This document shows, in pieces, positions 1 to 5,756 of a stretch of DNA of 6,013 nt. The DNA comes from Sedimenticola sp. GTDB lineage: Bacteria; Pseudomonadota; Gammaproteobacteria; Chromatiales; Chromatiaceae. How positions within the stretch are numbered: the first letter of the stretch is position 1; every line of letters begins with the position of its first letter. A program made the position numbers and the translations under genes. The notes below the pieces were generated by a model. It did no database searches. It was not told the origin of the DNA and saw only the letters and a list, made by a program, of their open reading frames with translations. Location: the NCBI GenBank assembly GCA_027023915.1, contig JALVUB010000208.1, forward strand, positions 1-6,013, written 5' to 3'.

Positions 1-1118
1 CCCATGATCTCGAAGAATTTCTCCCGGAAGGCCAGGATGTCGGGATTGCGGTAGCCGTGGTCGGGGTCGAGGATGGCGCGCGAGAGCATGGTGAGACGGT
101 GGCGGATGCAGGATTCGCGGTTTTCGTCGCACTCCCCCTCCACCGGCACCGGGTGGAGCCCCAGGAAGAGCCGGCGCAGGCCCGGGTACCGGCGCATCAG
201 CAGGTGCTCGATGCGGCAGTCCTCGAAGATCTCGATGGCGATGCGCTGCATGGGGCTGCGGTTGTCGGCGAAGACCGGCACCGTCCAGCGGCGATGGCCG
301 GCCATGTGGGCCAGGGCCGCCAGGTACTGCTCGAAACCGGTGATGCCGTTGTCGGCGTCGTCGTTGACGTCGGGCAGGAAGATACCCTCCTCGTCGAAAT
401 AGGGGCGCGGATCGGAGCGCTCGTCGAGCATCCGCGAGTAGGGAAAGATGGGCGCCTCGATGCCCCAGAGGGCGAGCTGAAACAGCGCCAGGCGGCGCTC
501 CACGTCCACCAGCAGGGTGCCCTCGCGCTCGCGCTGCATCACCGCGCGGCTGTCGGGCGAGTCGAGGCGGAAATACTCCGCCAGGTGATCGGGATGGTGG
601 TTGTGCTGGGCGATGCCGTAGGCCATCCAGCGGCGCAGGCCGCCCAGGTTGAGCTCGCCCAGCAGACGCGGAGCGTTCCGCAGGAAAGGGACCAGGCCGG
701 GACTGGCCATGGTGGCGTGGGAGCCGTGGATGGAGATGGAGGTCTTCTCCACCATCTCTTGCACCAGCTCCAGGTAGCCCTCCAGCAGCCTGGGTGCCTC
801 CAACCGGCGGGCCACCGCGGCGATGGTCTGCAGGAAGGGAACGATGGCCTCGGCGTTGGGGCTGCGGGAGATCTGGTAGGCCGCCCTGGCCACCGGGTAG
901 ATGCTCTCCTCGCCCGCATGGCGCGCCACCTCCACCGCCTCCTCCATGAAGACCAGCACCGGCTCGGCGCCCCGGCCCATGAGGCAGAGCAGTTCGATGC
1001 CTTCCTGGATAGCCGCCATGCCCTTTTCGGAAAGAGACTGTCTCGCCTCCTCCAGCGCTTCGGGCAGCAGCTCCCGCACGCGGCTGTAGTTGCATTTGAC
1101 CGTCATGGTGGTCGTCAT
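1..1118 (-). CDS. cbbO: RuBisCO activase adaptor subunit CbbO, N-terminal part (cut by window edge)
   Basis: This is the adaptor half of the CbbQO RuBisCO activase, which couples the CbbQ AAA+ ring to RuBisCO so that inhibitory sugar phosphates can be released. I translated 372 codons from ATG at 1118 with no stop; the frame continues past the left edge. Known CbbO proteins are roughly 750-800 residues, so about half is present. The visible part is helical and acidic. It contains a stretch rich in Gly, Leu and Arg around residues 150-168, and a conserved-looking block FEDCRIEHLLMRRYPGL at about residues 298-314. That block is typical of the CbbO/NorD group of MoxR-partner proteins. The C-terminal von Willebrand A domain and its MIDAS metal site lie outside the window and cannot be checked. 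The ATG shares its A with the cbbQ stop (TGATG), so translation is probably coupled; a weak GGGG lies just upstream. An alternative ATG at 1106 has no better ribosome site. The identification rests on both sequence and position after cbbQ. Confidence 0.93.
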   Translation of the reverse strand, partial: MTTTMTVKCNYSRVRELLPEALEEARQSLSEKGMAAIQEGIELLCLMGRGAEPVLVFMEEAVEVARHAGEESIYPVARAAYQISRSPNAEAIVPFLQTIAAVARRLEAPRLLEGYLELVQEMVEKTSISIHGSHATMASPGLVPFLRNAPRLLGELNLGGLRRWMAYGIAQHNHHPDHLAEYFRLDSPDSRAVMQREREGTLLVDVERRLALFQLALWGIEAPIFPYSRMLDERSDPRPYFDEEGIFLPDVNDDADNGITGFEQYLAALAHMAGHRRWTVPVFADNRSPMQRIAIEIFEDCRIEHLLMRRYPGLRRLFLGLHPVPVEGECDENRESCIRHRLTMLSRAILDPDHGYRNPDILAFREKFFEIM

Positions 1119-1930
1119 CAGGCCCCGAACACTGCCTCGATGGCCCGATCCAGTGTCTCGCGAATGTCCGCGTCGTCGGTGATGGGCCGCACCAGCGCCA
1201 TCTGTGCCGCCTCCTGCACCGGGATGCCGCCCTGGATGAGGTTGGCGGCATAGACCAGCAAACGGGTGGAGACCCCCTCGTCCAGGCCATGTCCCTTGAG
1301 CTTGCGGGCCGCTTCGGCCACCTGAACCAGCTTTTGGGCGGTTTCGATATCGATACCGGTTTCGGTGGCCAGGATCCGTGCCTCCTCGTCGGTCGGCGCG
1401 TAGTCGAAGTCCAGGGCCACGAAACGCTGCTTGGTGGACTGCTTCAGATCCTTCATCAGGCTCTGGTAGCCGGGGTTGTAGGAGATCACGAGCTGGAAGT
1501 CGGGATGGGCCTTGACCACCTCGCCCTTCTTGTCCAGCGGCAGGGTGCGGCGATGGTCGGTGAGAGGGTGGATCACCACGGTGGTGTCCTGGCGCGCCTC
1601 CACCACCTCGTCGAGATAGCAGATGGCGCCGATGCGCGCCGCCGTGGTGAGGGGACCGTCGAGCCAGCGGGTCCCCTCGGCGTCGAGCAGGTAGCGCCCC
1701 ACCAGGTCGGCGGCGGTCATGTCCTCGTTGCAGGCCACGGTGATGAGGGGGCGGCCCAGCTTCCACGCCATGTACTCCACGAAGCGGGACTTGCCGCACC
1801 CCGTGGGGCCCTTGATCATCACCGGCAGCCGCGCGGCATAGGCGGCCTCGTACTGGGCCACTTCGTTGCCGTGGGGGTGATAGAAGGGCTCCTCGGCCAC
1901 CCTGTATTGTTCGAGATCGATATCGGTCAT
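1118..1930 (-). CDS. cbbQ: RuBisCO activase AAA+ ATPase CbbQ
   Basis: CbbQ is the motor of the CbbQO RuBisCO activase, a cytoplasmic hexameric MoxR-type AAA+ ATPase that works with CbbO on inhibited RuBisCO. The 270-residue product has the usual family length. Visible motifs are Walker A GPTGCGKS (41-48), Walker B ICYLDE (103-108), sensor-1 Asn152 in SYNPGY, the probable arginine finger Arg169 in KQRF, and sensor-2 Arg223 in GVSTRLL. The start was set at ATG 1930 because AGGAG (1938-1942) lies 7 nt upstream. The frame stays open 13 codons further, to 1969, but that extension runs through the ribosome site and lacks family character. The gene stops on the first base of cbbO and lies 248 bp behind cbbM, beyond a strong terminator. 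Adjacency to form II RuBisCO suggests the QO2-like branch that acts on CbbM; this is inferred from context, not shown by a diagnostic residue. Confidence 0.96.
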   Translation of the reverse strand: MTDIDLEQYRVAEEPFYHPHGNEVAQYEAAYAARLPVMIKGPTGCGKSRFVEYMAWKLGRPLITVACNEDMTAADLVGRYLLDAEGTRWLDGPLTTAARIGAICYLDEVVEARQDTTVVIHPLTDHRRTLPLDKKGEVVKAHPDFQLVISYNPGYQSLMKDLKQSTKQRFVALDFDYAPTDEEARILATETGIDIETAQKLVQVAEAARKLKGHGLDEGVSTRLLVYAANLIQGGIPVQEAAQMALVRPITDDADIRETLDRAIEAVFGA

Positions 1931-1934
1931 CGGT

Positions 1935-1942
1935 TCACTCCT
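1935..1942 (-). promoter_or_regulatory. Ribosome binding site of cbbQ
   Basis: On the minus strand this reads AGGAGTGA, with AGGAG placed 7 nt before ATG 1930. It decides the cbbQ start in favour of 1930 over the longer open frame that begins at 1969. Confidence 0.85.
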
Positions 1943-1974
1943 GCGGTTCTGTGTCGCAACCGGGGCCAACCGAT

Positions 1975-1998
1975 TGTAGGTCGGACTTCAGTCCGACA
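1975..1998 (+). repeat. REP-like hairpin unit A (first half of inverted pair)
   Basis: The 24-bp unit starts TGTAGGTCGGAC and folds into a perfect 7-bp stem (1980-1986 with 1991-1997) around a TTCA loop. An inverted copy lies at 2020-2043, 21 bp away. GTAGGTCGGGCTTCAGCCCGAC-like units are, from memory, common dispersed extragenic repeats in proteobacteria. Only a search of the source genome could show that this one is dispersed. Confidence 0.8.
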
Positions 1999-2019
1999 GG
2001 GCTTCGTTGCCACTGTTCT

Positions 2020-2043
2020 TGTCGGGCTGAAGCCCGACCTACA
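2020..2043 (-). repeat. REP-like hairpin unit B (inverted copy of unit A)
   Basis: Read on the minus strand this matches unit A except at two positions. The two differences pair with each other in the stem (2021-2027 with 2032-2038): an A-T pair in unit A is a G-C pair here. The fold is thus kept while the bases differ. Together units A and B form a BIME-like inverted doublet just upstream of cbbQ. Confidence 0.8.
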
Positions 2044-2049
2044 CGGCGG

Positions 2050-2105
2050 TTCGGCGCGGGGACGCGCCTCCTACGGCCGTAGGAGCAGCCTCCCGGACGC
2101 GAATC
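2050..2105. repeat. Second REP-like inverted pair with 18-bp perfect palindrome
   Basis: Two GTAGGAG-headed units face away from each other. One reads leftward on the minus strand from about 2079 and has a 6-bp GC stem (2053-2058 with 2063-2068, loop 2059-2062). The other reads rightward from 2079 to about 2105 and ends GCGAATC, but its stem is degenerate. Their heads merge into a perfect 18-bp palindrome, CTCCTACGGCCGTAGGAG (2068-2085). The GTAGGAGC...GCGAATC layout resembles a known proteobacterial REP type; that family assignment is from memory. Confidence 0.65.
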
Positions 2106-2124
2106 TTATCTTCCAGGCCAGGAC

Positions 2125-2148
2125 AAAAAACCCCCGCCGAAGCGGGGG
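2125..2148 (-). terminator. Intrinsic terminator after cbbM
   Basis: Read on the minus strand, CCCCCGC-TTCG-GCGGGGG forms a perfect 7-bp GC stem (2142-2148 with 2131-2137) closed by a stable TTCG tetraloop, followed directly by six T (2125-2130). It begins 30 nt after the cbbM stop. It sits between cbbM and cbbQ, so it should end most cbbM transcripts and allow only partial read-through into cbbQO. A 10-bp palindrome TTCGATCGAA (2157-2166) lies just before it. Confidence 0.93.
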
Positions 2149-2178
2149 TCTGCTGCTTCGATCGAAAGCAGGCGCTGC

Positions 2179-3558
2179 TTATTTGTGCACGCCCAGCTTT
2201 TCGCGCCAGCCGGGGAAGAGTTTGTCGGCATCGTGCGGGAAGGACTCGAAGGCACGGGCGAACTCCTTGTGCTCCTTGGCCCACTCGATGGGATCGGCGC
2301 CGGCCTTCCAGCACTCGTAGGCCTGGCGCAGGGAGATGGCGCCGGCCGCCGGGCCGTCCACGTGACCGTAGCAGCCACCGCCGGCGGTGTTGATCACGTT
2401 GGCGTGGCCCAGGTTCTCGAAGAAGCCGGGCAGGCGCAGGGCGTTCATGCCGCCGGAGATGATGGGGGTGGTGGCTTTCATGCCGTACCACTTCTGGTTG
2501 TAGACCGGCCCCTGGCACTCGTCGCGCTCGATCATGTAGGCGATGACGCGGTCGTCCTTGTCCCCTTCCATCTTGCCGTAGCCCATGGTTCCCACGTGGA
2601 TGCCCGAGGCGCCCTGCAGGCGCGACATCTTGGCCAGCACGAAGGCGGTGTAGCCCCGCTTGGCGGAAGGCGAGGTCACCATGCCGTGACCGGCGCGATG
2701 GTAGTGCAGGAACTGGTTGGGGTACTGGCGGCGGGCGGTGGTGACCATGCCGGGACCGCCGACGAAACCGTCCACCAGGAAGGCCAGCTTGTCGGCGTCG
2801 GGACCGAAGGTCTCCAGGGCGAAGTCGGCCCGGGCGCACATTTCGTGATGGTCGTCCGCGGTGATGTTCATGGAGAAGAGCTTGGGCTGGCCGGTCTCGT
2901 CCATGGCGCGCTTCATGGCGTCATAGACCAGGGAAATGGTCTTCTTGACGGGCGCGAACACCTGGTTGCCCTGGGGCTCGTCGTTCTTGATGAAGTCGCC
3001 GCCCAGCCAGAACTGGTAGGCCGCCTCGGCGAAGGGCTCGGGACGCAGGCCCAGCTTGGGCTTGATGATGGTGCCGGCGATGTAGCCGCCATCCTTGACC
3101 GGACGGCCCAGGATGCGCCACATGTCCTCGATGTTCTTGGAAGGGCCGTCGAAGAGCTGGATGGCGCGGGGCGGCAGGTAGAAATCGATCATCTTGGCGT
3201 AGGCCACGTCGCCCATGCCCTGGTTGTTGCCGATGGTGAGGGTCAGGAAGGAGACCAGCATCATGCGGCCGTCGATGACATTGCGGTCGAACAGTTCCAG
3301 CGGATAGGCGATGCGCATGTCCTCGGTCTCTTCGTCGATGTGATAGACCAGGGCGTCCACGCCCTTGGTGAAATCGTCGGTGGTGCAGACCTCCACGTTG
3401 GTGCCGGTGGAGGACTCGGCGGCGAAGTGGGCCGCGGTGGCCAGGTAATCATAGCCATCCTTGGGCTTCATCTTGTAGGCGACAAGAATGTGCTTGCCTC
3501 CTTCGATGAGATCCTCTTCTTTCAGGCTGAGATCGGAATAACGGTTGGATTGATCCAT
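2179..3558 (-). CDS. cbbM: Ribulose-1,5-bisphosphate carboxylase/oxygenase, form II
   Basis: This is the CO2-fixing enzyme of the Calvin-Benson-Bassham cycle: ribulose 1,5-bisphosphate + CO2 + H2O gives two 3-phosphoglycerate. Form II enzymes have only large subunits, and no small-subunit gene is present here. The 459-residue product is full length and aligns in number with the R. rubrum enzyme as I recall it: Glu48, Asn111, catalytic Lys166 and Lys168 in TIIKPKLG, carbamylated Lys191 with metal ligands Asp193 and Glu194 in GGDFIKNDEPQGN, His287, His321, loop-6 Lys329 in MGYGKM, and Ser368 in ISGGMN. Nothing in the active site is missing. ATG 3558 is preceded by GAGGTGA at 6 nt. The gene is transcribed divergently from cbbR and followed by a strong terminator and then cbbQO. 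CbbR control is inferred from this layout. Confidence 0.99.
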   Translation of the reverse strand: MDQSNRYSDLSLKEEDLIEGGKHILVAYKMKPKDGYDYLATAAHFAAESSTGTNVEVCTTDDFTKGVDALVYHIDEETEDMRIAYPLELFDRNVIDGRMMLVSFLTLTIGNNQGMGDVAYAKMIDFYLPPRAIQLFDGPSKNIEDMWRILGRPVKDGGYIAGTIIKPKLGLRPEPFAEAAYQFWLGGDFIKNDEPQGNQVFAPVKKTISLVYDAMKRAMDETGQPKLFSMNITADDHHEMCARADFALETFGPDADKLAFLVDGFVGGPGMVTTARRQYPNQFLHYHRAGHGMVTSPSAKRGYTAFVLAKMSRLQGASGIHVGTMGYGKMEGDKDDRVIAYMIERDECQGPVYNQKWYGMKATTPIISGGMNALRLPGFFENLGHANVINTAGGGCYGHVDGPAAGAISLRQAYECWKAGADPIEWAKEHKEFARAFESFPHDADKLFPGWREKLGVHK

Positions 3559-3564
3559 GGGTGT

Positions 3565-3571
3565 TCACCTC
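3565..3571 (-). promoter_or_regulatory. Ribosome binding site of cbbM
   Basis: The minus strand reads GAGGTGA ending 6 nt before ATG 3558. It is a strong site, in keeping with high RuBisCO output. Confidence 0.85.
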
Positions 3572-3597
3572 GGTGATTTGGGTGTTGAAACTTTTGC

Positions 3598-3614
3598 CTG
3601 GCCCTCGAGGCCAG
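3598..3614 (-). promoter_or_regulatory. Hairpin in probable cbbM leader
   Basis: CTGGCC (3598-3603) pairs with GGCCAG (3609-3614) around five bases, giving a 6-bp GC-rich stem. It lies 40-56 nt upstream of the cbbM start. If transcription begins in the AT-rich block to its right, it would be in the 5' leader of the cbbM mRNA, where it could affect mRNA stability. There is no U tract behind it, so it does not look like a terminator. The role is inferred. Confidence 0.4.
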
Positions 3615-3674
3615 CGTGGGATGCAGTTTGCACCTGTTGTGTCATAATTGAAAATCGATATTTCGAATAAATCA

Positions 3675-3693
3675 CATAGATTATCGTCTATGA
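3675..3693. promoter_or_regulatory. Candidate CbbR operator overlapping the cbbR start
   Basis: CATAGA (3675-3680) and TCTATG (3687-3692) are perfect 6-bp inverted arms separated by 6 bp. Offset within the same stretch, TTA-N7-TGA (3681-3693) fits the TNA-N7/8-TNA pattern I recall for CbbR sites. The dyad includes the cbbR ATG at 3690, so binding here could repress cbbR itself. The short motif also occurs by chance, so only moderate weight is due. Confidence 0.45.
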
Positions 3694-4622
3694 ATCAGAT
3701 CAACGTCGGCCGGCTCATCCGCTCCACCACCCTGCGCCAGCTCCAGATCCTGCTGGCGGTGGCCCGCCATGGCAGCTACACCCGCGCCGCCGAGGCGCTG
3801 CACCTGACCCAGCCCACGGTCTCCATGCAAGTGCGCAAGCTGGCGGAAAACATCGGCCTGCCGCTGTTCGAATCGGGCAGCCGGGAACTGCGCCCCACGC
3901 CCGCCGGCAGCCGCGTCGTGGAAGCGGCCCGCGAAATACTCGGCCGCATGGAGGCCCTGGAGAACGAGATCAGCGCCCTGACCAACGAGGTCAGGGGCGA
4001 ACTGCGCATCGGCGTGGTCACCACCGCCAAATATTTCATGCCTCACCTGCTGGGGGCCTTCATTCAGCGCTATCCCGATGTGACCCCCCGCCTCACGGTG
4101 ACCAACAGAGCACGGGTGCTGGATCGACTGGAGCAAAACCTGGATGACCTGCTCATCATGGGCCGGGTGCCTGACGAGTTGGAGGTGGCGGCCCATCCTT
4201 TTCTGGAAAACGACCTGGTGGTGATCGCGCCGGCCAACCATCCCCTGGCGGGACGCCACGCCATTCCCCTGAAGCGGCTGCAAAAAGAGCGGTTGCTGGT
4301 GCGTGAACCAGGCTCGGGAACGCGGCTGGCCATGGGCCGCTTGTTCGAGCAGAAAGGGCTTGAACTGGCGCCCTACATGGAACTGGGCAGCATCGAGGCG
4401 ATCAAGCAGGCGGTGATGGCGGGCCTGGGAGTCTCGGTGATGTCACGTCACAACCTGCGGCTGGAGCTGGAGAGTGGCCGCCTCTGCATTCTCGATGTAA
4501 AAGGTTTCCCCTTGAGGCGCCACTGGTTCGCCGTTCACCCGGCCAGCCGCAACCTGGGGATGGCGGCCCAGACCTTTCTCGAATTCATTCTTACCGAGGG
4601 ACAGGCGCTGCTGGCCTCTTGA
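3690..4622 (+). CDS. cbbR: LysR-type transcriptional regulator CbbR
   Basis: CbbR is the usual activator of Calvin-cycle operons; it is cytoplasmic, DNA-binding and responsive to metabolites. From ATG 3690 the product has 310 residues, normal for the family. An N-terminal winged helix-turn-helix spans about 14-73, with TLRQLQ at 14-19 and the recognition helix region TRAAEALHLTQPTVSMQV at 31-48. A linker helix follows at about 76-102, and a periplasmic-binding-like effector domain runs from about 104 to 305, including TTAKYFMPHL (111-120) and EPGSGTR (206-212). The frame is open back to a TTG at 3648, but those 14 codons fall in the AT-rich control region and lack family character, so I prefer 3690. 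No clear Shine-Dalgarno precedes 3690. Divergence from cbbM makes CbbR far more likely than another LysR protein. The gene ends 9 bp short of the convergent protease stop. Confidence 0.93.
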   Translation: MNQINVGRLIRSTTLRQLQILLAVARHGSYTRAAEALHLTQPTVSMQVRKLAENIGLPLFESGSRELRPTPAGSRVVEAAREILGRMEALENEISALTNEVRGELRIGVVTTAKYFMPHLLGAFIQRYPDVTPRLTVTNRARVLDRLEQNLDDLLIMGRVPDELEVAAHPFLENDLVVIAPANHPLAGRHAIPLKRLQKERLLVREPGSGTRLAMGRLFEQKGLELAPYMELGSIEAIKQAVMAGLGVSVMSRHNLRLELESGRLCILDVKGFPLRRHWFAVHPASRNLGMAAQTFLEFILTEGQALLAS

Positions 4623-4631
4623 TGCGGCGGT

Positions 4632-5756
4632 TCACTGCAACAAAACCGGCAGATCCATCACCCTGTCCCCGCGCAACAGCTTGAGCGTAACCTGGTCGCC
4701 CACCTGATGCTTGTCCAGCACGGCGCGCAGTTCGTCAGCACTGCTCACCTGATGGCCGCCCACGGCAAGAATGATATCGCCCGGAATCAGGCTTCCGTCC
4801 TCTGTGACGCGGCTGCCGCGGATGCCTGCTTCAGCAGCGGCGGAACCGGCCTCCACCTTGAGCACCAGCACGCCTTCCACACCCAGCTTAGCCGTCACCG
4901 CGCGGCTCATCTGGTCATCCACCACCACCCCAAGCCTGGGATGCTGGTAGTGCCCATGGGCGATCAGCCTGGGCACCACGCGGTTGACCCGGTCTACCGG
5001 CACCGCGAAACCAATGCCGGCATACGCCCCCGACGGACTGTAGATGGCGGTGTTGATGCCCACCAGCCGGCCGGCGCTGTCGAGCAGCGGGCCGCCGGAA
5101 TTGCCGGGGTTGATGGCGGCATCGGTCTGGATCAGGCCGTGGATGACGCCGCCCTCGGTGCGGATGGTGCGGTCCAGGGCCGATATGACGCCGGTGGTCA
5201 GCGTATGGTCCAGTCCGAAGGGGTTGCCGATGGCATAGACCACCTGCCCCACTTTCAGGTCGTGGCTGCTGCCGATGGGCAGCGGCTTGAGCAGGCTGAA
5301 CGCGGCCTGAATGCGCAGCACCGCCAGATCGTCCGCCGGGCTGGCGCCCACCAGCACCGCGCGGTAGGTCTTCTGGTCGGCCAGCCTGACGTAAGCGGCG
5401 GAAGCATCCTTCACCACATGATAATTGGTGACGATGTGGCCGTGCGCGTCCCAGACGAAGCCGGAACCCGTGCCCCTGGGAATACGGGTGATGTCCCGCG
5501 TCCAGAGATTGATGAAATCCTGGGTGGTGGTGATATAGACCACCGAAGGGCTCGCCTGCCGGAAGATGGCAATGTTGGTCTTTTCCATCTGGGTAAGCTC
5601 GCCACGGGGCGTCACCGCGCGGGGCTTGGCGGTGACGGTGAGCAGCCATCCTTGTAGCGAGGGCCAAACCCAGTAAAAGAAGATCAGCGCCGCCGCCAGC
5701 CAGATGGCCAGTCGCAGGGTGCGCTGGGTGGGGTCAAGGGGCGGCCTGCCGTTCAC
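4632..5756 (-). CDS. Membrane-anchored HtrA/Deg-family serine protease with one PDZ domain
   Basis: This is a trypsin-like quality-control protease, predicted to be held in the inner membrane with its catalytic and PDZ domains in the periplasm. The 374-residue product has one hydrophobic N-terminal segment (about 14-33) without a clear cleavage site. The protease domain (about 60-260) has the triad His113 in TNYHVV, Asp143 in DDLAVLRI and Ser220 in GNSGGPLL; a single PDZ domain fills about 270-374. One PDZ plus an anchor is the DegS layout, but stretches such as GNPFGLDHTLTTGVIS and GINTAIYSPSGA look closer to plant and cyanobacterial Deg1 as I recall them. The start was set at GTG 5756, which overlaps the pyrC stop (GTGA) and has GGAG (5765-5768) 8 nt upstream. 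The frame is open to an ATG at 5849, but that would overlap pyrC by about 95 bp. It is probably coupled to pyrC translation. Natural substrates cannot be told from sequence. Confidence 0.92.
   Translation of the reverse strand: MNGRPPLDPTQRTLRLAIWLAAALIFFYWVWPSLQGWLLTVTAKPRAVTPRGELTQMEKTNIAIFRQASPSVVYITTTQDFINLWTRDITRIPRGTGSGFVWDAHGHIVTNYHVVKDASAAYVRLADQKTYRAVLVGASPADDLAVLRIQAAFSLLKPLPIGSSHDLKVGQVVYAIGNPFGLDHTLTTGVISALDRTIRTEGGVIHGLIQTDAAINPGNSGGPLLDSAGRLVGINTAIYSPSGAYAGIGFAVPVDRVNRVVPRLIAHGHYQHPRLGVVVDDQMSRAVTAKLGVEGVLVLKVEAGSAAAEAGIRGSRVTEDGSLIPGDIILAVGGHQVSSADELRAVLDKHQVGDQVTLKLLRGDRVMDLPVLLQ

Larger units (their letters stand above)
3559..3689. promoter_or_regulatory. Divergent cbbM/cbbR control region
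   Basis: This 131-bp gap between two divergent starts must hold the promoters of both genes. Its right part (about 3641-3690) is sharply AT-rich against GC-rich surroundings. Within it are CATAAT at 3643-3648, a possible -10 for cbbR without a good -35; a TCGA-N4-TCGA dyad at 3655-3666; and GAAA-N7-TTTC at 3650-3664. LysR-type regulators usually bind such gaps and control the divergent target as well as themselves. I could not place a convincing sigma-70 promoter for cbbM. Confidence 0.6.

Noticed and set aside
57..1253. Plus-strand open frame (398 codons) antisense to cbbO and the end of cbbQ
   Set aside because: It crosses two real genes on the other strand and gives a His/Gln/Ala-rich product with no recognisable domain. 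The minus frame reads as a clear CbbO.
1931..1969. Longer cbbQ start giving 283 residues
   Set aside because: The extra 13 codons run over the AGGAG ribosome site, and the 270-residue form matches the usual CbbQ length.
1975..2105. CRISPR-like array or attachment site
   Set aside because: The units are inverted pairs with internal hairpins and only two copies of each type, without regular spacers, integrase or cas genes; REP-like elements explain them better.
1289..2320. Plus-strand open frame across cbbQ, the repeat gap and the cbbM end
   Set aside because: It reads through the terminator and REP-like units and is antisense to CbbQ motifs; no domain or ribosome site is seen.
2039..2839. 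Minus-strand open frame overlapping the cbbM C-terminal half in another frame
   Set aside because: The product is Arg/Pro-rich and is an out-of-frame reading of cbbM extended into the terminator and repeats.
2185..3576. Long plus-strand open frame (463 codons) antisense to cbbM
   Set aside because: It mirrors nearly all of cbbM and its product is a low-complexity run of Gly, Val, His and Asp, as expected from the complement of a GC-rich gene. cbbM has every catalytic residue.
4707..5657. Plus-strand open frame (316 codons) antisense to the protease
   Set aside because: It is the complement of a gene with an intact catalytic triad, and its own product is His/Gln/Gly-rich without a domain.
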